A stretch of 64,000 nt of DNA, taken from the NCBI RefSeq assembly GCF_001514205.1, contig NZ_KQ948775.1, positions 260,820-324,819 on the forward strand, in the 5' to 3' direction. The notes under the pieces were generated by a model. The model saw only the letters and a program-made list of their open reading frames with translations. It searched no databases and was not told where the DNA came from. Both the position numbers and the translations under genes were made by a program. Shown piece after piece: positions 8,806 to 17,260 of this stretch. The number at the start of each line of letters is the position of its first letter. Position 1 is the stretch's first letter. Source of the stretch: Streptomyces griseoruber. Lineage in GTDB: Bacteria > Actinomycetota > Actinomycetes > Streptomycetales > Streptomycetaceae.

Positions 8806-10149
8806 TCACGCCATCCAGCGGTCGGGCCGGGCGTCCCGTCGGCCGGTGCGGGACCGCTCGGCCTGGGCGCGGAGCAGCTCCGCGGCCTCCTGAGCGTCCC
8901 TCAGACGGGCCGTGACGGTCTTGTCGGCCCCCGTGTCCACATGGACGGCGGCGAGCCGCCACAGCCGCTGCCAGGGGCCCTGAGTCAGCCGTACGCTCTG
9001 GACCTTGGCGTGGGGCACGAGGGCCAGGCTGCGATGCAGCAGTCCGTGCCGGCTGGCGAACACGGCGTCGGTGACGGCGATTCCGTCACCCCGCCACCAC
9101 AGCGGCACGCACCGCCCGGCCCGGCGCGGCGGGCGCGACAGCGAGGCCGCCGCCGGCACGGTCACCCCGGGCAGCACGCGCGCGACGACGGCCTCCGCGA
9201 CCGCGCGCGGGGCGACCGGCACGAGCACGGAGTTGGCCGAGCCCGCCACGGCCAGCTCGACGCGCACCCAGTCGCGGCGCCGCCACAGCAGCGGCTGGAC
9301 GATCCGCACGGTCTGCACCCGCCCCGGCGGCACCGTCTCGTGCGTACGGTCCAGCAGCCCCCGGTCGATGCGCAGGCCGTCCGGGGACTCGGCGACCGTC
9401 CAGTCGTACTCGCCCACGAACCGCCCGGCGCTGCGCGCGCCCGCCGCGCCGAGCAGCGGCAGGCCGGTCGCGAGGACCGTCACCACGCTGTGGGTGAGCA
9501 GCCACAGGACGGGCGGCACGACCAGGGCGACGGCGACGGCGCCCCAGGCCGAACCGGTCAGCACCAGCGCGATCACCAGCTCGCGCGCGGGGACGCGCAG
9601 CAGCTCGCGCGCGGGCGCCTCGCCGACCTCGTGCGCCGTCTCGGGGGCGAAACCCGCCGCCCGCGCGAGCAGTTCGGCCCGCAACGCGCGTGCCTCGTCC
9701 TCGCCGAGGAAGGCGAGTTCGTCCTTCTTCTCGGCGCCGACGACATCGAGCCGCAGTTTCGCCACGCCCGCTATCCGGGCGAGCAGCGGCTGGGTCACGT
9801 CGATCGCCTGGATGCGCTCCAGACGGATGTGCGCGGTGCGCCGGAACAGCAGGCCGGTGCGGATGCGCAGTTCGCTCTCGGTCACCGCGAAGTGGGTGAA
9901 CCACCAGCTCAGGAAGCCGTACGCGGCGGACGCCGGGACCAGGACGGCGAGCGCGATCAGCAGGGTCGTCGTGGTCAGCCGGGTGAGCTGCTCCTGTGCC
10001 TGGTTGGGGTCGTGCACCGCCCAGCCGACGAGCACCGCGACCGGGGCCCAGGCGCGCCGGAACGGCGTGACGGGGTGCAGCCGGCGCTCGGCGACGGCCG
10101 GCCGCACCGCCGCCACGGGGACGTCGTCCTCGAGGCCCTGGGCGGTCAC
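8806..10149 (-). CDS. PH domain (DUF304/YdbT-like) membrane protein
   Basis: 447 residues. Tandem bacterial PH (bPH2, formerly DUF304) domains alternate with membrane helices: helices near 35-80 (LIALAVLVPASAAYGFLSWWF), a first PH block (ESELRIRTGLLFRRTAHIRL, followed by IQAIDVTQPLLARI), helices near 190-235, and two more PH blocks (GLRIDRGLLDRTHETVPPGR; ASRHGLLHRSLALVPHAKVQ). This is the YdbT architecture. The GTG at 10149 overlaps the stop of the upstream PH gene (GTGA), so the two are coupled. In Bacillus, YdbS/YdbT pairs affect resistance to some bacteriocins, but no function can be assigned here from sequence alone. Confidence 0.9.
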   Translation of the reverse strand: MTAQGLEDDVPVAAVRPAVAERRLHPVTPFRRAWAPVAVLVGWAVHDPNQAQEQLTRLTTTTLLIALAVLVPASAAYGFLSWWFTHFAVTESELRIRTGLLFRRTAHIRLERIQAIDVTQPLLARIAGVAKLRLDVVGAEKKDELAFLGEDEARALRAELLARAAGFAPETAHEVGEAPARELLRVPARELVIALVLTGSAWGAVAVALVVPPVLWLLTHSVVTVLATGLPLLGAAGARSAGRFVGEYDWTVAESPDGLRIDRGLLDRTHETVPPGRVQTVRIVQPLLWRRRDWVRVELAVAGSANSVLVPVAPRAVAEAVVARVLPGVTVPAAASLSRPPRRAGRCVPLWWRGDGIAVTDAVFASRHGLLHRSLALVPHAKVQSVRLTQGPWQRLWRLAAVHVDTGADKTVTARLRDAQEAAELLRAQAERSRTGRRDARPDRWMA

Positions 10150-10670
10150 AGGCCCGCCGATCGGGCCTGGCCGAGCTGGGTGAGCCGGTCGCGCAGCCGT
10201 TCCGCCTCGGCCGGGTCGAGACCCGGGATCGTCGCGTCGGTGGCGGCGGCCGCGGTGTGGAGCTGGACGCTGGCGAGCCCGAAGTGCCGTTCGACGGGCC
10301 CGGAGGTCACCTCGACCAGCTGCATGCGGCCGTACGGCACGACGGTCTCCTCGCGCCACAGCACGCCCCGGCTGATCAGCAGGTCGTCGGCGCGCTCGGC
10401 GTACCGCCAGGAGCGCCAGTTGCGGCCGAGGAGCACCCAGCCCCAGCCGGTCCCGGCCAGCGGCAGCAGCGCGAACGCGGCCCAGGAGGGGCCGACGCAC
10501 AGGCCGAGCACCAGCCCGACGGCGACAGCCGCGAGCCCGAGCCACACCACCAGCAGCAGCCGTCGCATCCGCAGCAGCCCCGGCGGCAGCCCGGTCCACA
10601 CCGGAGGGGCCCAGCTGGTCCCCGCTCCGGCCTCGGTCGTCCTGGCGCCCCCTGGGCTCCCCGTTTCCAT
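10146..10670 (-). CDS. PH domain (DUF304/YdbS-like) membrane protein
   Basis: 174-residue protein with two membrane helices at about 36-58 and 60-80 followed by one bPH2 domain (DDLLISRGVLWREETVVPYG, then MQLVEVTSGPVERHFGLASV). The architecture is that of YdbS, the usual partner of the multi-PH YdbT protein encoded by the next gene, which overlaps it by four bases. The N-terminus is proline/glycine-rich and probably cytoplasmic. The ATG at 10670 is 33 bases from the divergent nuoD2 start, so the two promoters must overlap. Confidence 0.9.
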   Translation of the reverse strand: METGSPGGARTTEAGAGTSWAPPVWTGLPPGLLRMRRLLLVVWLGLAAVAVGLVLGLCVGPSWAAFALLPLAGTGWGWVLLGRNWRSWRYAERADDLLISRGVLWREETVVPYGRMQLVEVTSGPVERHFGLASVQLHTAAAATDATIPGLDPAEAERLRDRLTQLGQARSAGL

Positions 10671-10702
10671 ACCGCCAGCGTACGTAGGGGAGACTGGATG
10701 CC

Positions 10703-11854
10703 ATGACTCCTACGACGGAGACCACGGTCGGGATCGGCGGCGCCGCGGAGAGCACCGACATGGTGCTCAACATCGGCCCCCAGCATCCCTCCACGCACGG
10801 CGTGCTGCGGCTGAAGCTGGTGCTGGACGGCGAGCGCATCCGGCACGCCGAGCCGGTGATCGGCTATATGCACCGGGGCGCGGAGAAGCTGTTCGAGGCG
10901 CGCGACTACCGGCAGATCGTCATGCTGGCCAACCGCCACGACTGGCTGTCGGCGTTCTCGAACGAGCTGGGCGTGGTCCTCGCGGTGGAGCGGATGCTCG
11001 GTATGGAGGTCCCCGGGCGCGCGGTCTGGACGCGCACGCTGCTCGCGGAGCTGAACCGGGTGCTCAACCACCTGATGTTCCTGGGGTCGTACCCGCTGGA
11101 ACTGGGCGGCATCACGCCGGTCTTCTACGCGTTCCGCGAGCGCGAGGTGCTCCAGAACGTGATGGAGGAGGTCTCCGGCGGGCGGATGCACTACATGTTC
11201 AACCGGGTCGGCGGCCTCAAGGAGGACCTGCCGGCCGGCTGGGCGTCCCGCGCGCGCGGCGCCGTCGCCGCCGTCCGCTCGCGCATGGACGTCTTCGACG
11301 ACCTCGTCCTCGGCAACGAGATCTTCCGGGGGCGCACCCGCGCGGTGGGCGTGCTCTCGGCGGAGGCCGTGCACGCGTACGGCGTGAGCGGGCCGATCGC
11401 GCGCGCCTCGGGCGTCGACTTCGACCTGCGCCGCGACGAGCCCTACCTCGCCTACGGGGAGCTCCAGGACGTCCTGAAGGTGGTGACCCGCGAGGAGGGC
11501 GACTGTCTCGCCCGCTTCGAGTGCCTGCTCGCGCAGACCCACAACGCGCTCGACCTCGCGGACGCCTGCCTGGACCGGCTGGCCGAGCTGCCGCCCGGCC
11601 CGATCAACCAGCGGCTCCCCAAGGTCCTCAAGGCACCCGAGGGGCACACGTACGCGTGGACCGAGAACCCCCTCGGTATCAACGGCTACTACCTCGTCAG
11701 CAAGGGCGAGAAGACGCCGTACCGCCTGAAGCTGCGCTCGGCCTCCTACAACAACATCCAGGCCCTCACCGAGCTGCTGCCGGGCACCCTGGTCGCGGAC
11801 ATGGTGGCCATCCTGGGGTCGATGTTCTTCGTGGTCGGAGACATCGACAAGTAG
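10703..11854 (+). CDS. nuoD2: NADH-quinone oxidoreductase subunit D, stand-alone paralogue
   Basis: 383-residue NuoD/49-kDa homologue. It has the NIGPQHPSTHGVLRL N-terminal motif near 23-37, IGYMHRGAEKLFE at 53-65, FLGSYPLELGG, ENPLGINGYYLVS and the C-terminal GSMFFVVGDIDK. In complex I this subunit lines the quinone site and contacts cluster N2. No other nuo gene is near it, so this is an orphan copy outside the nuo operon; streptomycetes commonly carry one. The ATG at 10703 follows a weak site. The quinone-site residues in HPSTHG and the GDIDK end look intact, so the copy is probably functional rather than decaying. See the finding on the neighbouring methyltransferase. Confidence 0.93.
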   Translation: MTPTTETTVGIGGAAESTDMVLNIGPQHPSTHGVLRLKLVLDGERIRHAEPVIGYMHRGAEKLFEARDYRQIVMLANRHDWLSAFSNELGVVLAVERMLGMEVPGRAVWTRTLLAELNRVLNHLMFLGSYPLELGGITPVFYAFREREVLQNVMEEVSGGRMHYMFNRVGGLKEDLPAGWASRARGAVAAVRSRMDVFDDLVLGNEIFRGRTRAVGVLSAEAVHAYGVSGPIARASGVDFDLRRDEPYLAYGELQDVLKVVTREEGDCLARFECLLAQTHNALDLADACLDRLAELPPGPINQRLPKVLKAPEGHTYAWTENPLGINGYYLVSKGEKTPYRLKLRSASYNNIQALTELLPGTLVADMVAILGSMFFVVGDIDK

Positions 11855-11888
11855 GGCCACGCAAGGCTCGGGGGGCGACGGGCGGAGG

Positions 11889-12902
11889 TCAGCGGATCGG
11901 GTCCGGAATTCCAACCGACTGGAGCAGCCAGCCGAAGTCGCCGAGTCCGCCCGGTGCGGTGAGTTCGGCCGCCTCCCCGGCGCCCGCGAGGGCGCGGACG
12001 TAGGCGGCGGGGTCGGTGGAGGCGAGCGCGAGCGGGGGGCGCGCGCCCGTGAGGCCCAGGGTGTGCAGGGCGGCGCGCTGGGTGAGCAGCCGGGCGCCCG
12101 GGAGCGCGCACGCGTCCAGCGCCACATGTGCCGTGATGTCGCACGAGCCGTCCGGCACGGGTGCCGTCCCGCGTCCTTCCCGGAAGCCGGTGAGCGTGCC
12201 GAACAGGGGGCGGGCGTCCGCCGTGTGGGCGTAGTCCACGGCCACCGCGAGCCCGCGCGCGACGGACGAGACGGCGGACGCCCAGGCCGTGTCCCGGGGC
12301 AGCCCGATCTCCGCCCGCAGCCCCGGCTCGTCCGGCAGCGGCCACCAGCGCGCCAGCCATTCCGCCTCCGCACCGGACACCGGCTCCCCGAGCCGCTCGG
12401 TGCCGTCTGGCCCTACGAGGACCAGCCGGGGCACGCCCGCGGGGTCGACCTCCGCCACCTCCACCGGCACGTTGTCGAGCCACTCGTTGGCGAACAGCAG
12501 CCCGGTGACGCCGGGCGGGGGCTCCGCCCGCCACGCGATCCGGGCATCGAGTCCTGCCGGGCGGCCGGCGAGCTCGACGGCGTACGCGCGCGTACGGTCC
12601 GCCACCTCGGCGGGGAGCGCGGCGAGCACACCGGTGACGAGTTCGCCCCGGCCGGCGGCCAGGTCGACGAAGTCGAGGCGCTCGGGCCGCCCCAGCGCCT
12701 CGTCGACCCGGCACAGCAGCCGGGCGACGGCGAGGGCGAAGAGGGGCGAGGCGTGCACGGACGTACGGAAGTGGCCTGCGGGGCCCTCCTGCCGCAGATA
12801 GAAGCCGCCCGGCCCGTAGAGGGCGGCCCGGGTCGCGGCCCGCCACCCGCGCCAGCCGCCGGGGCCGCCGGGGCCTTCGGGGGCGCTCACTTCGTCCGTC
12901 AT
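11889..12902 (-). CDS. MidA/NDUFAF7-like SAM-dependent methyltransferase (DUF185)
   Basis: 337 residues, class I methyltransferase fold of the DUF185/MidA family. An N-terminal segment GPGGFYLRQEGPAGHFRTS matches the family's GYY...GDF-TSP motif. The SAM-binding strand is LDFVDLAAGRGELVTGVL, followed by the FANEWLDNVPVEV motif with the conserved NE-DN, AVDYAHTADARP (GYG-type loop) and DITAHVALDA (TAHVDF-like), all MidA features. Human NDUFAF7 of this family symmetrically dimethylates an arginine of NDUFS2, the NuoD homologue. The gene converges on nuoD2, 34 bp apart. Function inferred from family and position. Confidence 0.87.
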   Translation of the reverse strand: MTDEVSAPEGPGGPGGWRGWRAATRAALYGPGGFYLRQEGPAGHFRTSVHASPLFALAVARLLCRVDEALGRPERLDFVDLAAGRGELVTGVLAALPAEVADRTRAYAVELAGRPAGLDARIAWRAEPPPGVTGLLFANEWLDNVPVEVAEVDPAGVPRLVLVGPDGTERLGEPVSGAEAEWLARWWPLPDEPGLRAEIGLPRDTAWASAVSSVARGLAVAVDYAHTADARPLFGTLTGFREGRGTAPVPDGSCDITAHVALDACALPGARLLTQRAALHTLGLTGARPPLALASTDPAAYVRALAGAGEAAELTAPGGLGDFGWLLQSVGIPDPIR

Positions 12903-13020
12903 CCGGTCAGACTAGGCGTACAGCTGATCACAGCCTCCACCTTGCGGAGTATGCGCGCCGGGACCGGATCGGTCCTTCGGTTGACCCCCGCACACACGGC
13001 ACGTCCCTACGCTGGGTTAC

Positions 13021-14223
13021 GTGCAGCGCCTCTATGACTTCCTCCGCAGACACCCGACCGGGGTGGACGGCTTCTGGGCCGTCGTCCTGTTCGGGATCAC
13101 CGCGGCTGCCGGAACCGCGGGTCAGGACCGGGGCGGCACCGACTCCGCGGCGTTGCTCGTGCCGGTCGTCTTCCTCCTGTGCCTGGTCATCGCGCTGCGC
13201 CGGCTCATGCCCGAGAAGATGCTGGTGCTGGCCGCCGCGCTCGGCCTGGCCCAGCTCGTGCTGAACGTCGGGGTCACGGCCGCCGACTTCGCCCTGCTGG
13301 TGATCGTCTACACGGTCGCCGCCACCGGCGCCCGCTGGGCCTCCCGGCTCGCCCTGGCCATGGCCCTGAGCGCGGCCACCCTGGCCCAGGTGCGCTGGCC
13401 GCACGAGCACGCGAGCGTGCCGGGCCAGTTCGCGGTCATCGTCTTCCAGACCGTGCCGTTCGCCCTCGCCTGGGTGCTCGGCGACTCGATACGCACCCGG
13501 CGCGCGTACTTCGCGCAGCTGGAGGAGCGCAACGCCCGGCTGGAGAAGGAGCGCGAGGCGCAGGCCAAGGTCGCGGTCGCCGCCGAGCGCGCCCGGATCG
13601 CCCGGGAGCTGCACGACGTCGTCGCGCACAACGTCTCGGTGATGGTGGTGCAGGCCGACGGTGCCGCGTACGTCCTCGACGCCGCGCCCGACCAGGCGAA
13701 GAAGGCCCTGGAGACGATCTCCTCCACCGGCCGGCAGGCCCTCGCGGAGATGCGCCGGCTGCTGGGCGTGCTGCGCACGGGGGAGCACCAGGAGGTCGGG
13801 GAGTACGTTCCGCAGCCGGACGTGGAGCAGATCGAGGACCTCGTCCAGCAGTGCCGCGGCTCGGGACTTCCGGTCGACTTCAAGATCGAGGGCACCCCGC
13901 GGCCGCTGCCCAGCGGCGTCGAGCTCACCGCGTACCGGATCGTGCAGGAGGCGCTGACGAACACGCGCAAGCACGGCGGGCCCAACGCGGGCGCGAGCGT
14001 ACGGCTGGTCTACTTCGACGACGGTCTCGGGCTGCTCGTCGAGGACGACGGCAAGGGCGCCCCGCACGAGCTGTACGAGGAGGGCGGCGCCGACGGACAG
14101 GGCCACGGCCTGATCGGCATGCGGGAGCGGGTCGGTATGGTCGGCGGCACGCTGGACGCGGGCCCGCGCCCGGGCGGAGGATTCCGCATCAGCGTCCTGC
14201 TCCCGCTCAAACCGGCGCATTGA
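13021..14223 (+). CDS. NarL-family sensor histidine kinase
   Basis: 400-residue membrane sensor kinase. Residues 1-155 contain about five to six hydrophobic helices without a large external loop, so it may sense a membrane or intramembrane signal. The HisKA_3 dimerisation domain has the phosphoacceptor in IARELHDVVAHNVSVM (His197), and the HATPase domain shows EALTNTRKHGG (N box), VEDDGKGAP and GHGLIGMRERV (G boxes). The start is GTG 13021. Its response regulator follows 81 bp downstream on the same strand and should be its partner. Confidence 0.95.
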   Translation: MQRLYDFLRRHPTGVDGFWAVVLFGITAAAGTAGQDRGGTDSAALLVPVVFLLCLVIALRRLMPEKMLVLAAALGLAQLVLNVGVTAADFALLVIVYTVAATGARWASRLALAMALSAATLAQVRWPHEHASVPGQFAVIVFQTVPFALAWVLGDSIRTRRAYFAQLEERNARLEKEREAQAKVAVAAERARIARELHDVVAHNVSVMVVQADGAAYVLDAAPDQAKKALETISSTGRQALAEMRRLLGVLRTGEHQEVGEYVPQPDVEQIEDLVQQCRGSGLPVDFKIEGTPRPLPSGVELTAYRIVQEALTNTRKHGGPNAGASVRLVYFDDGLGLLVEDDGKGAPHELYEEGGADGQGHGLIGMRERVGMVGGTLDAGPRPGGGFRISVLLPLKPAH

Positions 14224-14304
14224 CGCCGGCGCACGCCCTTCGTTGACACCTGTCACGCCCCCGCCCTCCCCCGCACAGAGACCCGACCCACGGAAGAGGA
14301 CCCG

Positions 14305-14976
14305 ATGACGATCCGCGTGATGCTCGTCGACGACCAGGTGCTGCTGCGCACCGGGTTCCGGATGGTGCTCGCCGCCCAGCCGGACATGGAGGTCGTGGCG
14401 GAGGCGGGCGACGGCGTCGAGGCCCTTCAGGTGGTGCGCTCCACGGCCGTGGACGTCGTCCTGATGGACGTCCGCATGCCGAAGCTGGACGGGGTCGAGG
14501 CCACCCGGCGGATCTGCGCGGAGCCCGAACCGCCGAAGGTGCTGATCCTGACCACCTTCGACCTGGACGAGTACGCGTTCTCCGGGCTGAAGGCGGGCGC
14601 CTCCGGCTTCATGCTGAAGGACGTGCCGCCCGGGGAGCTGCTCGCCGCGATCCGCTCCGTGCACAGCGGCGACGCCGTGGTCGCGCCCTCCACCACGCGC
14701 CGTCTCCTCGACCGGTTCGCGCCGATGCTGCCCAGCACCGGCAAGGAACCCCGGCACAAGGGGCTGGAGCGGCTCACCGACCGTGAGCGCGAGGTGATGG
14801 TGCTGGTCGCGCAGGGGCTGTCCAACGGGGAGATCGCCGCCCGGCTGGTGCTGTCCGAGGCGACCGTGAAGACCCATGTCGGCCGCATCCTGACCAAGCT
14901 GGGCCTGCGCGACCGGGTGCAGGTGGTGGTGCTGGCCTACGAGACGGGGCTGGTGCGGGCCGGCGGACACGGCTGA
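14305..14976 (+). CDS. NarL/LuxR-family response regulator
   Basis: 223 residues. The receiver domain (1-120) has acidic DDQ near residue 9, phosphoacceptor Asp55 in LMDVRMPKLDG, Thr in LTTFD and Lys in GFMLKDVPPG. A linker is followed by a LuxR-type helix-turn-helix at about 157-205 (LTDREREVMVLVAQGLSNGE, then VKTHVGRILTKLGLRDR). It is transcribed with the upstream histidine kinase gene. ATG 14305 follows GGAAGAGG by six bases. Targets are not evident from the window; the neighbouring regulator gene is convergent and separately controlled. Confidence 0.96.
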   Translation: MTIRVMLVDDQVLLRTGFRMVLAAQPDMEVVAEAGDGVEALQVVRSTAVDVVLMDVRMPKLDGVEATRRICAEPEPPKVLILTTFDLDEYAFSGLKAGASGFMLKDVPPGELLAAIRSVHSGDAVVAPSTTRRLLDRFAPMLPSTGKEPRHKGLERLTDREREVMVLVAQGLSNGEIAARLVLSEATVKTHVGRILTKLGLRDRVQVVVLAYETGLVRAGGHG

Positions 14977-15003
14977 CCGGGGCGGGGGCCGCCGGGTCGC
15001 CGG

Positions 15004-16110
15004 TCAGCGCAGGAGACCCTCCAGGAAGTCGCTGCCCAGCCGGGCCACCACCGTCACGTCCAGCTGGTGCAGGACGTACCGGCCGCGGCGGCGGGTGGTG
15101 ATGAGCGAGGCCTTCTTGAGGACGCCGAGGTGGCGGGATATCTCGGGGGCCGTCATGCCCAGCGACTGGGCCATCTCGCTCGTGGTGTGGGCGCTGCGGG
15201 CCAGCAGCCGGCAGATCCGCATCCGGACGGGGTGGGAGAGCGCGGTGATGCGCAGCGTCAGCTGCTCGACCGAGGGCGGCGAGGCCAGCTCGGGGGAGCC
15301 GACCGGGTAGTGCAGGACCGGCTGCCAGCCGTACCGGTGCAGGACCATGAGATGTGGCCAGCCGAGGCTCGTCGGGATGAGCAGGAGCCCGCCGTCCGCC
15401 GTGGCGGTGCGGCCGTGGGCCATCTTGTCCACGGAGATCAGCGCCGCGCCCTCGTCCAGCGACACGGCGGAGGACACCGAGGTGAGCGCCTCCGCCAGGC
15501 CCTTGCGGCGCAGCAGATCCGTCTTGTGGCGGGCGTCGGCGGCGAGCGGGTGGCTCACCCGGGCCCACACGTCGGCGAAGAACGCCTCGTCGCAGTCCCG
15601 GAGGAACTGCCGCAGCCAGGCGCGCACCCCGGGCGGGTCGTCGAGCAGCCGCCGGGTGAAGTGCACCTGCCGGGGCCCGCGCGAGGCGGCCAGGTCCAGG
15701 GCGCGGCGGTGCTGGGCGGGGTCGGCGAGGACGTCGAGGCCCGGCGTGTCGTACCCGGGGGTGCACATGAACTCCGTCGCGGCGTTCACGAACTGTTCGT
15801 CCGTCAGCTTGTCGAGGAGGTCCAGTTCCTCGGTGAGCGTGGCGCCGGGCAGGGCGTCACGGCCCGGGAGGCCGGCGTACGGCAGGAAGAGATCGGAGAA
15901 CGTCGTCCGCCACAGGAAGTCGGCCTCGCACATCCGGTCGGCCAGATACGGGTCCAGGCGGGCGGTGACCCCGGTGACCCAGCCCTGCAGACCGGGGTGG
16001 TGTCCGGGCTCGGAGAGCGCGTGCAGGGCCATGCCGAGTTCGGCCAGGGGCGAGGGCACGACGGTGACCCGCTCCGGCCGCAGCCCCGTGATGTCGATGC
16101 AGACGCTCAT
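15004..16110 (-). CDS. ArsR-type winged-helix regulator with DUF5937 N-terminal domain
   Basis: 368-residue two-part protein. Residues 1-255 form a DUF5937-like domain (starts VCIDITGLRPERV, followed by SPLAELGMALHALSEPGHH) that is common in actinobacterial ArsR-like regulators and may sense a ligand. Residues about 270-360 are an ArsR-family wHTH: LRITALSHPVRMRICRLLAR, TTSEMAQSLGMTAPEISRHL, GVLKKASLITTRRRGRYVLHQL. No metal-binding Cys cluster is visible, so metal sensing is unlikely. ATG 16110 is preferred because conserved sequence begins there, although a GTG at 16125 is in frame. A perfect palindrome 37 bases upstream is the probable operator. Confidence 0.88.
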   Translation of the reverse strand: MSVCIDITGLRPERVTVVPSPLAELGMALHALSEPGHHPGLQGWVTGVTARLDPYLADRMCEADFLWRTTFSDLFLPYAGLPGRDALPGATLTEELDLLDKLTDEQFVNAATEFMCTPGYDTPGLDVLADPAQHRRALDLAASRGPRQVHFTRRLLDDPPGVRAWLRQFLRDCDEAFFADVWARVSHPLAADARHKTDLLRRKGLAEALTSVSSAVSLDEGAALISVDKMAHGRTATADGGLLLIPTSLGWPHLMVLHRYGWQPVLHYPVGSPELASPPSVEQLTLRITALSHPVRMRICRLLARSAHTTSEMAQSLGMTAPEISRHLGVLKKASLITTRRRGRYVLHQLDVTVVARLGSDFLEGLLR

Positions 16111-16146
16111 GCCCTCATGGTGCACCCGGCCACTGACAACGCGGCT

Positions 16147-16173
16147 CCCGATTGACGGCAGCCGTCAATCGGG
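16147..16173. promoter_or_regulatory. perfect 27-bp palindrome, candidate ArsR-type operator
   Basis: Left arm CCCGATTGACGGC (16147-16159), one central A, and the exactly complementary right arm GCCGTCAATCGGG (16161-16173). It lies 37 bp upstream of the ArsR-type gene start, where an autoregulator would bind. Immediately beyond it (16174-16241) are degenerate CGGGCATCGGGCGG-like repeats before the aldo/keto reductase stop. Confidence 0.75.
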
Positions 16174-16241
16174 ACGGAGAGCGGGCATCGGGCGGGCATT
16201 GGACAAGCATCGGGCGGACATCGGGCGGGACACGGGCGGCG

Positions 16242-17228
16242 TCAGTTCACGCCGTCCAGCTTCGCGCGCTGCTCCGCCGTCAGCTCCAGGTCGACCGCCG
16301 CGAGGCTATCGTTCAGTTGTTCGATCGATGAGGCGCCGACCAGCGGCAGGATCGGGATGTCGCCGCCGAGCAGCCAGGACAGGACGACCTGGTTGACGCT
16401 CGCGCCGGTCTCCTCGGCCACCTCGCGCACCGCCTGGAGGCGGGGCCGGGTGCCCGCGTGCTCGAAGCCGGGGCCGAGCGGCTTGTCGTCGCGGACGTAC
16501 GCCCCCGACAGCAGCGGGGAGTAGGCGACCTGGGTGAGGGAGGGGTGGGCGCGGACATAGCTGAGCAGGTCGGCGCTGACCAGGCCCTGGTTGCCGTCGG
16601 GCGAGCGCAGGCTCGGGAGGTCGGCGCGCTGGCGGAGGTAGCTGTGGTGGTGCTGGAGGACCTCGTAGCCGGGCAGGCCGGCCGCCCTGGCGAGGTTGCG
16701 GGCGGCCTCGATCCGCCAGGCCCAGTGGTTGCTCGCGCCGAGCAGGCCGACGACACCGTCGGCGACGACCTCGCCGAAGCCCCGGACGGTCTCCTCCAGG
16801 GGCGTCTTCTCGTCCATGATGTGCGCGTACAGCAGGTGGATGCGCTCGATGCCGAGCCGGTCCCGGCTGCGCTCGGCGGATTCCCGGATGGTCTTGGCCG
16901 AGAGTCCCTCGACGTCGAGGCTGAAGCCGCGCGACGGGGCGTTCGGGCGGGCACCGAGTTTCGTGGCGACGGTGATCCCGTCACCGACGCCCCGGCTGCG
17001 GATCCAGCGGCCGAGCAGTTCCTCGCTCTCGCCGCCCTGGGTGCCGTCGACCCAGAAGGCATAGTTGTCGGACGTGTCGATGAAGGTGCCGCCGGCCTCG
17101 ACGAAACGGTCGAGAAGGGCGAAGGAGGTCGCTTCGTCGGTCACCGTCCCGAAGAGCATGGAGCCGAGGCTCAGGACACTCACCTCACGGCGGGTGGCCG
17201 GGTCGCTGCCGATGACGCGGTATTTCAT
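16242..17228 (-). CDS. aldo/keto reductase
   Basis: 328-residue (beta/alpha)8 NADPH-dependent oxidoreductase. The catalytic tetrad can be placed: Asp51 and Tyr56 in FIDTSDNYAF, Lys90 in VATKLG, His136 in LLYAHIMD. The cofactor-binding C-terminal part (IPILPLVGASSIEQLNDSL) is present. The ATG at 17228 has AGAGGA six bases upstream; the long open frame upstream of it belongs to the complement of the thioesterase. It lies 32 bp after the thioesterase gene in the same direction and is likely co-transcribed. Substrate unknown. Confidence 0.95.
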   Translation of the reverse strand: MKYRVIGSDPATRREVSVLSLGSMLFGTVTDEATSFALLDRFVEAGGTFIDTSDNYAFWVDGTQGGESEELLGRWIRSRGVGDGITVATKLGARPNAPSRGFSLDVEGLSAKTIRESAERSRDRLGIERIHLLYAHIMDEKTPLEETVRGFGEVVADGVVGLLGASNHWAWRIEAARNLARAAGLPGYEVLQHHHSYLRQRADLPSLRSPDGNQGLVSADLLSYVRAHPSLTQVAYSPLLSGAYVRDDKPLGPGFEHAGTRPRLQAVREVAEETGASVNQVVLSWLLGGDIPILPLVGASSIEQLNDSLAAVDLELTAEQRAKLDGVN

Positions 17229-17260
17229 GAGAGTCCTCTTCGGGGAATCCGGGCAATCGG

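Noticed and set aside
8941..12003. 1020-codon plus-strand open frame
   Set aside because: Runs opposite the PH-domain genes and out of frame through nuoD2; no domain recognisable.
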